Below, one piece after another: positions 1 through 5,815 of a stretch of 9,787 bases of DNA. Below the pieces are notes generated by a model, which was not told where the DNA came from, made no database searches, and saw nothing but the letters and a program-made list of their open reading frames with translations. Location of the stretch: contig DAIOVD010000158.1 of assembly GCA_036759185.1 (NCBI GenBank), positions 1 to 9,787 of the forward strand, read 5' to 3'. Each line of letters begins with the position of its first letter. The stretch's first letter is position 1. The stretch comes from CAMDMI01 sp036759185 (GTDB lineage Bacteria > Bacteroidota > Bacteroidia > Cytophagales > Flexibacteraceae). The position numbers were made by a program, and so were the translations under genes.

Positions 1-76
1 CAATCTTGTCACAAAAATTTCTGTGACAAGATTGTCTGTGACATTTTAAAATGAAATTTTTTGGTGACAGAAATTT
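1..76. repeat. Cluster of inverted and direct repeats upstream of the toxin-antitoxin pair
   Basis: Positions 1-34 form a near-perfect palindrome: arms 1-17 and 18-34 pair at 16 of 17 positions, with the only mismatch at 14/21. The outer arm reads CAATCTTGTCACA. The nonamer TCTGTGACA occurs at 20-28 and again at 35-43, 15 bp apart. A perfect 12 bp palindrome, CATTTTAAAATG, lies at 42-53. GTGACAGAAATTT at 65-76 is the inverted form, with one mismatch, of AAATTTCTGTGAC at 15-27. The TGTGACA-like heptamer is therefore present four times within 70 bp. This could be an operator cluster for the downstream genes, a terminator of a gene left of the window, or the end of a small palindromic element. 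No T-tract directly follows the 1-34 hairpin on the + strand, which weakens the terminator reading. Confidence 0.6.
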
Positions 77-155
77 ATTGCTCATTCAAATGGCAACCGA
101 AATTGGAGGTAACAAAAATCATTCTGTTCTGCAATTTTGATGTTCGAATTTATCC

Positions 156-611
156 ATGCACTTTTGGACTATGCATCAAGATGATATCCGGTGGGAACAA
201 AGGTTTTCAAACTTCAGGAAAGCTCTTGCAAAACTAGAGGAAGTTGTTAATCACAAACCCATTGAGACACTTTCAGATCTTGAGAAAGAAGGACTAATAC
301 AAAGGTTCGAATATTCCTATGAACTGGCGTGGAAAACGCTGCAGGATTTGTTGAGATTCAAGGGATATATTAATCTGTCCGGACCTAATCCAGTGATCGG
401 ACAGGCGTTTCAGGATGGGATAATTGAAGATGGAGAAGCCTGGAAGCGAATGAAAAAATCAAGGGATTTAAGCACACATACCTACGATCAGGAAACTGCA
501 GATGGAATTGTCCAATATATCTATGATGACTTCTTAAAGGCTCTGAAAGCTCTGGAAAAAAGGATCAGCGAGGAGCGCAGTGGAAAACAAACAGACTTGT
601 TTAGAGAATGA
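156..611 (+). CDS. HEPN-fold toxin, HI0074-type nucleotidyltransferase substrate-binding family
   Basis: This is the likely toxin half of a HEPN/MNT toxin-antitoxin module. HEPN toxins of this class are RNases held inactive by a partner minimal nucleotidyltransferase. The 151-residue all-helical protein carries the diagnostic R-X4-H-X-Y motif as Arg103, His108 and Tyr110 (RDLSTHTY). The family-typical segments WEQRFSNFRKAL (residues 13-24) and YSYELAWKTLQDLL (53-66) are also present. In related HepT/MntA pairs the antitoxin AMPylates the motif tyrosine; that this happens here is inference. An in-frame stop at 138-140 limits the start to ATG 156 or ATG 171. The latter gives a 146-residue protein beginning MHQDDIRW, which fits relatives at least as well. 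No Shine-Dalgarno sequence precedes either start. The stop overlaps the next gene's start (ATGA at 608-611), so the two are translationally coupled. It could act as a substrate-binding partner rather than an active toxin. Confidence 0.85.
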   Translation: MHFWTMHQDDIRWEQRFSNFRKALAKLEEVVNHKPIETLSDLEKEGLIQRFEYSYELAWKTLQDLLRFKGYINLSGPNPVIGQAFQDGIIEDGEAWKRMKKSRDLSTHTYDQETADGIVQYIYDDFLKALKALEKRISEERSGKQTDLFRE

Positions 612-910
612 ATTTCGGACTTCCAGAATCAGATTACCTCAACCTGATAAAGGTCTTTTTACAACATCCAAAAATTGAAAAAGTCCTGTTGTTTGGATCC
701 AGAGCAAAAGGAACCTTCAGACCTGGCTCAGATATTGATCTGGTTATTTACGCCAACGCACTTGATTTCAAAGAGTTCATGCAAATTCAGATCGAACTTG
801 ACGAGTTGGAACTACCACAAAAAATCGATCTCATTAACGGAAACACGATCCGGAATTCGGATTTGATTGCGCAAATTCATCGAGTGGGTAAAGTATTACT
901 AGGTCAGTAA
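608..910 (+). CDS. Minimal nucleotidyltransferase (MNT), putative antitoxin
   Basis: This 100-residue protein has the pol-beta-superfamily nucleotidyltransferase signature. Gly30-Ser31 start a GSRAKG motif, followed by the catalytic pair Asp42 and Asp44 (SDIDLVI). A third acidic residue, Asp74 (KIDLI), sits on the next predicted strand. This is the expected GS-X10-DXD arrangement with all three carboxylates intact. In the best-studied relatives (MntA) the enzyme transfers AMP to the tyrosine of the HEPN toxin's RX4HXY motif and so neutralises it. Direct coupling to the HEPN gene through a 4 bp ATGA overlap supports that role here. The gene stops 24 bp before the end of a convergent lipoprotein gene, and I see no clear terminator in that gap. 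The enzyme class is very secure; the antitoxin role is inferred from context and family. Confidence 0.88.
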   Translation: MNFGLPESDYLNLIKVFLQHPKIEKVLLFGSRAKGTFRPGSDIDLVIYANALDFKEFMQIQIELDELELPQKIDLINGNTIRNSDLIAQIHRVGKVLLGQ

Positions 911-933
911 AAAAACGCACAACTAAATGAATA

Positions 934-1647
934 CTACTCCACTGTCTCTGCTTTTGCTTCTTTCGTCTCAATCGAAATCCGGTTAGCCCCCGCTTTTGAG
1001 ACCATTACCTGTTTACCGATTTCAACCAATCCTTTGCTTTCATAAATTTTCATCGCCGTTGAAATGTCAATGGCCTGCCGGGTTTGCTCATCCAGATCAA
1101 ATGTAAGTGTGATGAAATTCAGGCTGACTCCCAACGATTCAAGTACCTGATTGGACGAAAGCAGCAACTTGTTTTCAAGCTCAGACTGGTCCAGCTCGAC
1201 AATATCCTCTCCGATGAACAGAGATTTGGCGATGTCCTTGATCCGCTTGTCGATCACCATGTTTTCGGCACCTTCAAATGCATTTCCATCAAGTGCCTCC
1301 GTGTCATCTGCATCGGAATTGGCCCGACCCAGAAACTTTGCCTGTGAAATAAATTTTAATGGACTGATGATCGAATAATCATAGTCGATCTGCACTTTGG
1401 CTCTTACCCTGTCTTTCAGATTGGTGATGAATTTCGATTCTCCCTGCATCGGAAAATTCGGAATCACGACCTTCATGTAACATGGATTTCCAATTCCTTT
1501 TGGAACGGATTCTCCAGGGCTGATCAATGACCATTTCACCCCGCAGTCGTTAGAAATGAGAACTTGTTGGTTGGATTTCGCATAGTTGCAGGACTGGAAG
1601 AGTCCAATAATCAAGAGTAATAAGGCAGAGATTGGTATGTTTTTCAT
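934..1647 (-). CDS. SPFH/band-7 (prohibitin-like) domain lipoprotein
   Basis: The 237-residue protein starts with a lipoprotein signal peptide: Lys3, a hydrophobic core at residues 6-17, and a relaxed lipobox LFQSC ending in Cys20. It should be exported and lipidated. The rest resembles a stomatin/prohibitin-type domain: a beta-rich N-terminal half (residues about 25-110, containing VRAKVQIDYDYSI), then a helical part with KRIKDIAKSLFIGEDIVELDQSELENK-like helices and a SLGVSLNFITLTF strand, ending in an Ala/Glu/Lys-rich helix (about 200-230). The open frame extends upstream to a TTG at 1695, but ATG 1647 alone places the signal peptide correctly. The gene begins 22 bp after the stop of the membrane ORF at 1670-2023, so it may be co-transcribed with it. 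A weak promoter-like GATATTTG lies at 1664-1671. Family assignment is by eye and moderate. Confidence 0.65.
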   Translation of the reverse strand: MKNIPISALLLLIIGLFQSCNYAKSNQQVLISNDCGVKWSLISPGESVPKGIGNPCYMKVVIPNFPMQGESKFITNLKDRVRAKVQIDYDYSIISPLKFISQAKFLGRANSDADDTEALDGNAFEGAENMVIDKRIKDIAKSLFIGEDIVELDQSELENKLLLSSNQVLESLGVSLNFITLTFDLDEQTRQAIDISTAMKIYESKGLVEIGKQVMVSKAGANRISIETKEAKAETVE

Positions 1648-1669
1648 TTGGTTGAAATTTGGACAAATA

Positions 1670-2023
1670 TCACTTATGATATACAACAAAGACAAAAACG
1701 CTTAGCAAAAGGCAGGATATTGAAATAACCCCGAAAACAGAAAACACATCTTCCTTTAAATTTTTTACCCATAAAACAGGTAATGATAAAATGAAGAAAA
1801 TGATCACGAAGAAAAAATGCCTGTAAATCCCCGCATTCTGAAATAGGAGGACATTCCGACAATCCGGAATTCTCAAAAATCGCTGAATTCCCAGCATTCG
1901 GGTTCTACTGACTTCAACAAATCGACCCGAAATGGAAACACAGGAATTCTGTATCAACGTTTGGTCTTTCAAGCTGGCAAAGAATGTGCTTCCACCAACA
2001 AAGATTATTTTAAACGAACGCAT
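1670..2023 (-). CDS. Hypothetical membrane protein, C-terminal portion of a stop-interrupted gene
   Basis: This 117-residue ORF has an extramembrane N-terminal half followed by two strongly hydrophobic segments, about residues 69-85 (HFFFVIIFFILSLPVLW) and 93-115 (VFSVFGVISISCLLLSVFVFVVY). I do not recognise its function. It lies in exactly the same reading frame as the 2048-2263 ORF. Only a TAA at 2048-2050 and eight sense codons (NRFLLKNG) separate that stop from this ATG. The simplest reading is that both were one gene of about 197 residues, with one N-terminal and two C-terminal membrane segments around a soluble loop, now split by a nonsense codon. It could also be expressed on its own from ATG 2023 by translational reinitiation. 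The lipoprotein gene follows 22 bp downstream. Confidence 0.55.
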   Translation of the reverse strand: MRSFKIIFVGGSTFFASLKDQTLIQNSCVSISGRFVEVSRTRMLGIQRFLRIPDCRNVLLFQNAGIYRHFFFVIIFFILSLPVLWVKNLKEDVFSVFGVISISCLLLSVFVFVVYHK

Positions 2024-2047
2024 TCCATTTTTAAGTAAAAAACGGTT

Positions 2048-2263
2048 TTAACGCCTAATTCTGTCGGTATAACTATTGGCTTCGCATAATACGTATCCGA
2101 CTTCTTCCCGGACGGTTTTCACTGGCAAGACAAAATCCAGTAAAACAGCCAAACCAAAAAAGGCTCCTATCCCAATTGAAATTTTGAAGAACTGATTTAA
2201 CCGGATTTCCAACCGACTCCTTTGGTAATCTTCGCTGTTCCGAAATCTGGTTAGCCAGTTCAT
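2048..2263 (-). CDS. Hypothetical membrane protein, N-terminal portion of a stop-interrupted gene
   Basis: This 71-residue ORF starts MNWLTRFRNSEDYQRSR, a charged and probably cytoplasmic N-terminus. One membrane segment follows at about residues 28-46 (FKISIGIGAFFGLAVLLDFVLP). The last 25 residues (VKTVREEVGYVLCEANSYTDRIRR) look like the beginning of a soluble domain that is cut off. Its TAA stop is followed in frame by nine codons and then the ATG of the next ORF (1670-2023), which supplies the missing soluble region and two more membrane segments. Its ATG lies only 28 bp from the T-tract side of the terminator at 2292-2328, and I see no convincing TAnnTTTG promoter in that gap. The function is unknown. 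Confidence 0.55.
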   Translation of the reverse strand: MNWLTRFRNSEDYQRSRLEIRLNQFFKISIGIGAFFGLAVLLDFVLPVKTVREEVGYVLCEANSYTDRIRR

Positions 2264-2291
2264 TTGTCGTGTGGGTTGAAGTACTCTAAAT

Positions 2292-2328
2292 AAAAAACCT
2301 GGAAGGTTTTGAACTCCTTCCAGGTTTT
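2292..2328 (-). terminator. Intrinsic terminator downstream of the ORF6N gene (potentially bidirectional)
   Basis: A perfect 13 bp stem, AAAACCTGGAAGG at 2294-2306 paired with 2316-2328, encloses a 9 nt loop. On the - strand it is followed by a T-run from the A tract at 2292-2297. It lies 20 bp after the ORF6N stop. The symmetric A and T runs would also allow it to work on the + strand. Confidence 0.8.
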
Positions 2329-2347
2329 ATCGAACGAACTACTGATC

Positions 2348-2848
2348 TTAACCACTAAGATCCCTACGGGGAATAAATCCAATCTGGGGCCGTGGTTCAT
2401 TTTTTTCGTGAATCAATTTTTTGATAGCATCAAAAACAATGGCAAACTGGTGGTCGTATTTGGCTTCCAGTTTCTCAATTTTTTCAGCGAGTTCCTTGTG
2501 GGTAGAAAGATACTCTCGTATTTGAACAAAAGCACGAACCACAAAAATGCTGGCTTTAATGGCGACTTCTGAGTTGAGTACACTTGCCAGCATGACCGCA
2601 CCGTGTTCGGTGAAAGCGTGAGGCAAATATCTTCTTCCTCCTTTTGAGGTTGCATTTTGCAACCTCAAAGCGGCCCATTCCTCTTCAGTTAACTGAAACA
2701 TGAAATCTTCTGGAAACCTATCAGAATTTCGCTTTACCTGCTGGTTAAGTCGCTTGGTTTCAATTTGGTAAATAGCCGCAAGCTGAAAGTCAAGCAAAAC
2801 CCGCCTGCCTCTTACTACCTGAATATCTTTAACAATTACTGCCTCCAT
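2348..2848 (-). CDS. ORF6N domain-containing DNA-binding protein
   Basis: The 166-residue protein matches the stand-alone ORF6N proteins common in Bacteroidota. These share a phage-derived KilA-N/Bro-type DNA-binding module. The ORF6N region spans about residues 5-90. It includes RGRRVLLDFQLAAIYQIETKRLNQQVKRN and RFPEDFMFQLTEEEW, then RRYLPHAFTEHGAVMLASVL. A coiled-coil-like helix follows at about 117-148 (ELAEKIEKLEAKYDHQF), and the tail ends IGFIPRRD. ATG 2848 gives the usual N-terminus; the frame stays open to a TTG at 2881 but that extension lies inside a palindrome. Residues 61-68 (LRLQNATS) are encoded by a perfect DNA palindrome at 2643-2669, and a close copy lies immediately upstream of the start. 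The gene's T-rich leader is also the T-tract of the acnA terminator. The domain is secure; the biological role of these proteins is not established, though they are often prophage-associated. Confidence 0.9.
   Translation of the reverse strand: MEAVIVKDIQVVRGRRVLLDFQLAAIYQIETKRLNQQVKRNSDRFPEDFMFQLTEEEWAALRLQNATSKGGRRYLPHAFTEHGAVMLASVLNSEVAIKASIFVVRAFVQIREYLSTHKELAEKIEKLEAKYDHQFAIVFDAIKKLIHEKNEPRPQIGFIPRRDLSG
2643..2669. repeat. Palindrome inside the ORF6N coding sequence, copy 2
   Basis: Perfect 12 bp arms, TTTGAGGTTGCA at 2643-2654 and its complement at 2658-2669, flank a 3 nt centre (TTT). On the coding strand it encodes LRLQNATS, residues 61-68 of the ORF6N protein. It shares TTGAGGT-GCA in each arm with the palindrome at 2857-2881. 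Confidence 0.85.
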
Positions 2849-2881
2849 AAAAAAACTTGAGGTCGCAAATTGCGACCTCAA
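2847..2881 (-). terminator. Palindrome and intrinsic terminator of acnA, abutting the ORF6N start (palindrome copy 1)
   Basis: Perfect 12 bp arms, TTGAGGTCGCAA at 2857-2868 and its complement at 2870-2881, flank a single central base. On the - strand the hairpin starts 11 bp after the acnA TAA and is followed by AG and a run of seven Ts that leads directly into the ORF6N ATG at 2848. This has the form of a classical Rho-independent terminator. In the ORF6N frame the palindrome reads LRSQFATS, matching the LRLQNATS encoded by the copy inside the gene. On the + strand it reads LRSQIATS. Confidence 0.8.
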
Positions 2882-2892
2882 ACTTAAGCCTT

Positions 2893-5607
2893 TTACCCCT
2901 TCAAAAACTGCCTTGTCACGTACTGCATGATGCCGCCGTGACGATAGTATTCGATCTCCACCTGCGAATCGAGGCGGGAAAGAGCGTTGAAGCTGAAAGA
3001 GGTACCGTCCGTCCGAACAACATTAACGGTGAGTTCTTTGCCTGGAGCATTGTCGTTTTCCAGACCGATGATCGAGAACGTTTCGCTGCCAGTGAGACCC
3101 AGACTTTCGGTGGTGTCACCTGCCTTGTACTGCAACGGAACCACACCCATACCCACCAGATTGCTGCGGTGGATACGCTCGTAACTTTCAGCAATCACGG
3201 CTTTGATACCCAGAAGGTAGGTGCCTTTGGCTGCCCAGTCACGGCTGGAACCAGAACCGTATTCCTTTCCGGCCAGAACCATCAGTGGTGTATTGGTGGC
3301 TTTGTATTGTACGGATGCATCGTAAACAGTGGTCTCCTCCCCTGTAGGGAAATACGTAGTGAATCCGCCTTCTTTGGTGGCCACTTTGTTTTTGATCCGC
3401 ACGTTGGCGAAGGTTCCGCGAACCATCACTTCATCGTGTCCACGACGGCTGCCATACGAGTTGAAATCTTCTTTGGCCACTCCCCTTCCGATGAGGTATT
3501 TACCAGCAGGCGTTCCTTCTTTGAACGAACCAGCAGGTGAAATGTGGTCAGTGGTTACGGAATCGCCAAGACTCAACAATACTCTGGCACTGTGAATGTC
3601 TTTGATTGCGCCCGGCTCATCGACCATGTTGTCGAAAAACGGCGCCTCTTTGATGTAAGTCGACGCATCGTCCCAGGCATAGACCTGTCCGGTGGCCGAC
3701 TGCAATTCCTGCCACTGTGCATCACCATCAAAAATGGTGTCGTAGCTGTTGGCAAATTCTTTGGTTGACAAAGAGGAATGAATGGTGGCGTTGATTTCTT
3801 CTGTGGTCGGCCAGATGTCCTGAAGGAAAACAGCGTTTCCTGTCTGATCAAAACCAAGCGGATCGGTTTCGAAATCGAAATCCACTTTACCTGCAATGGC
3901 GTAGGCCACCACCAACATTGGGGACATCAGGAAGTTCATTTTAATCTGAGGATGTACACGGGCTTCGAAGTTCCGGTTACCGGAAAGCACTGAAGCTACC
4001 ACCAGATCGTTTGCTTCCACTGCTTTGGCCACATGCTCCGGAAGAGGACCGGAATTTCCGATGCAGCTTGTGCAACCGTAACCCACGACGTTGAACTTCA
4101 GAACGTTCAGATATTTCAACAATCCTGATTTTTCCAGGTATTCAGTTACAACTTTTGAACCTGGAGCAAGTGAAGGCTTCACCCATGGCTTCACGTTCAA
4201 CCCTTTTTCGTGTGCTTTTTTGGCAATCAAACCAGCACCGATCATCACGGACGGGTTCGATGTGTTGGTGCAGGAAGTGATGGCAGCCAGTACCACGTTT
4301 CCGTCGTACAGCATGTAGTCTTCTTTTCCATCGAATACATAAGCACCTTTCATGGCACCTTCCTCAATGGTTTCGGTCTGTGTTTTCGCCCGGCTGGCAG
4401 CAGGCACATATTTCCGTCCGAAATCCTGAATCAGTCCTTCAAACTTGGACTTGAATTCGCTGACAATGATTTTATCCTGAGGGCGTTTCGGACCAGAAAC
4501 GGTCGGAACCACAGTCGACAGATCCAGTTCTACTACCGAAGAATATTCGATTGGCTCACTGTGATCAAGCCAGAGCATGTTGGCTTTGCAATACGCTTCA
4601 ACCGTTTTCACCAGTTCTTCCGGACGGTTCGATTTGCGGAGATAATCCAACGTCTGGTCATCGATCGGGAAGAACGATACCGTCGATCCGAACTCGGGTG
4701 ACATATTGGAGATGGTGGCCCGATCGGGAACGGTAAGAGTGGATAACCCTTCCCCAAATACTTCCACAAATTTGCCCACTACACCATGCTTACGCAGCAA
4801 TTGGGTAATGGTGAGTACCATATCGGTGGCAGTTGTTCCGAGTGGAAGTTTACCGGTCAGTTTCAAACCGACTACTTCCGGCATGATGAAAAACAGAGGC
4901 TGACCCAACAGAGCGGCTTCAGCTTCGATACCACCGACACCCCAGGCAATGACACCGATACCGTTTACCATTGGTGTGTGCGAATCGGTTCCAACCAATG
5001 TATCCGGGAAGGCGACACCGTTGCGCACCTGCACCGCTTTGGCCAGATACTCAAGGTTCACCTGGTGGCAGATACCCATACCCGGAGGCACTACTGAAAA
5101 GTTATTGAACGATTTCTGCGCCCATTTCAGGAACTGATAGCGTTCGCCATTGCGTTCGTATTCTACTTCTACGTTTTTCTCCAGTGAATCAGCGGCACCA
5201 AAATAGTCCACCATCACAGAGTGGTCGATCACCAGATCCACCGGAATCAACGGATTTACTTTATCCGGATCTTTTCCTTTGCGGGCCATTTCGCCACGGA
5301 TGGAAGCAATGTCCACCACAGCAGGAACGCCGGTAAAATCCTGCATCAGCACACGGGCCGGCATAAACGGAATCTCTTTATCGGCAGGCTTCGGTGCCCA
5401 GCCCAGAACGGTTTCTACATTTTCCTGCGTGATGGCAAAACCATCGTAGTTACGCAGGGCATTTTCCACCAGGATACGGATGGAATACGGAAGTTTGGAA
5501 ATGTTCTTTCCTTGCTTCTGCAACTCGGAAAGACTGTAGTATTTTACTTTCCCGTTTGGGGTATCCAGTTCACGGACAATGCCGTAGAGATCGTTTTTTT
5601 CTGCCAT
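2893..5607 (-). CDS. acnA: Aconitate hydratase AcnA (IRP1-type aconitase)
   Basis: Aconitase interconverts citrate and isocitrate through cis-aconitate in the cytoplasmic TCA cycle. The 904-residue protein has the full AcnA/IRP1 layout and length. The three [4Fe-4S] ligands are Cys446 (in TSCTNTSNP) and Cys512 and Cys515 (in GCTSCIGNSGPL). Other signatures are GTDSHTPMVNGIGV (207-220), GSRRGHDEVMVRGTFAN (719-735), the swivel-domain segment GDSVTTDHISPAGS (681-694) and EYGSGSSRDWAAKG (782-795). No frameshift or missing active-site residue is apparent. The open frame extends 16 codons upstream to a TTG at 5655, but that TTG lies within a strong promoter -7 box. ATG 5607 (MAEKNDLYG) is therefore the start. 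No Shine-Dalgarno sequence is present; the leader ends in an A/T-rich CACATATAT. The gene is flanked by its own promoter and terminator, so it is probably a single transcription unit. Confidence 0.97.
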   Translation of the reverse strand: MAEKNDLYGIVRELDTPNGKVKYYSLSELQKQGKNISKLPYSIRILVENALRNYDGFAITQENVETVLGWAPKPADKEIPFMPARVLMQDFTGVPAVVDIASIRGEMARKGKDPDKVNPLIPVDLVIDHSVMVDYFGAADSLEKNVEVEYERNGERYQFLKWAQKSFNNFSVVPPGMGICHQVNLEYLAKAVQVRNGVAFPDTLVGTDSHTPMVNGIGVIAWGVGGIEAEAALLGQPLFFIMPEVVGLKLTGKLPLGTTATDMVLTITQLLRKHGVVGKFVEVFGEGLSTLTVPDRATISNMSPEFGSTVSFFPIDDQTLDYLRKSNRPEELVKTVEAYCKANMLWLDHSEPIEYSSVVELDLSTVVPTVSGPKRPQDKIIVSEFKSKFEGLIQDFGRKYVPAASRAKTQTETIEEGAMKGAYVFDGKEDYMLYDGNVVLAAITSCTNTSNPSVMIGAGLIAKKAHEKGLNVKPWVKPSLAPGSKVVTEYLEKSGLLKYLNVLKFNVVGYGCTSCIGNSGPLPEHVAKAVEANDLVVASVLSGNRNFEARVHPQIKMNFLMSPMLVVAYAIAGKVDFDFETDPLGFDQTGNAVFLQDIWPTTEEINATIHSSLSTKEFANSYDTIFDGDAQWQELQSATGQVYAWDDASTYIKEAPFFDNMVDEPGAIKDIHSARVLLSLGDSVTTDHISPAGSFKEGTPAGKYLIGRGVAKEDFNSYGSRRGHDEVMVRGTFANVRIKNKVATKEGGFTTYFPTGEETTVYDASVQYKATNTPLMVLAGKEYGSGSSRDWAAKGTYLLGIKAVIAESYERIHRSNLVGMGVVPLQYKAGDTTESLGLTGSETFSIIGLENDNAPGKELTVNVVRTDGTSFSFNALSRLDSQVEIEYYRHGGIMQYVTRQFLKG

Positions 5608-5652
5608 ATATATGTGTGTATTACCTGATTGTTCAGAAGTATTTCCGGGCCG

Positions 5653-5660
5653 CAAAAGTA
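5653..5660 (-). promoter_or_regulatory. Bacteroidota-type -7 promoter element of acnA
   Basis: The - strand reads TACTTTTG, an exact match to the Bacteroidota -7 consensus TAnnTTTG, followed by CGGC. Transcription would start near 5646, giving a leader of about 40 nt to ATG 5607. I do not see an exact TTG -33 box at 17-23 bp; the nearest is a weaker TTTACG. An 8 bp inverted repeat, GAAAAATC at 5694-5701 and GATTTTTC at 5732-5739, lies just upstream and could be a regulatory site. Confidence 0.6.
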
Positions 5661-5765
5661 GGGAGTTTCAGGGAGAAAGGAGAAGCGTAAATCGAAAAAT
5701 CACCGGGTTTTTCTTACATTTTGAGAAACGGGATTTTTCTGGTCATTCATCCAACTTAAAGACAT

Positions 5766-5797
5766 AAAAAAAGCCCGGGGATTTCTCCGCCGGGCTT
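5766..5797 (-). terminator. Intrinsic terminator of the SprB-repeat surface protein gene
   Basis: An 8 bp GC-rich stem, AAGCCCGG at 5771-5778 paired with CCGGGCTT at 5790-5797, is followed on the - strand by a run of seven Ts (from A tract 5766-5772). It lies 18 bp after the surface-protein stop at 5816. Confidence 0.88.
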
Positions 5798-5815
5798 CAA
5801 ACAGGGTTGTTTGGA

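Noticed and set aside
105..110. GGAGGT as a Shine-Dalgarno sequence for the HEPN gene
   Set aside because: It is 45 bp from ATG 156, an in-frame stop at 138-140 lies between, and no ATG, GTG or TTG follows at a suitable distance.
1648..1695. TTG-initiated N-terminal extension of the SPFH-like lipoprotein
   Set aside because: It would place 16 residues before the signal peptide and overlap the upstream gene's stop; ATG 1647 gives a normal lipoprotein signal.
2857..3540. 227-residue + strand ORF antisense to acnA
   Set aside because: It is a mirror of the highly conserved aconitase coding sequence and starts at a TTG inside the palindrome. No family resemblance is visible, so it is a shadow frame.
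4210..4701. 163-residue + strand ORF antisense to acnA
   Set aside because: It lies wholly inside aconitase on the other strand, with no recognisable motif; treated as a shadow frame.
5608..5655. TTG-initiated N-terminal extension of AcnA
   Set aside because: The TTG is part of the TACTTTTG promoter element and so would not be transcribed; aconitases of this type begin near the MAEKND position.
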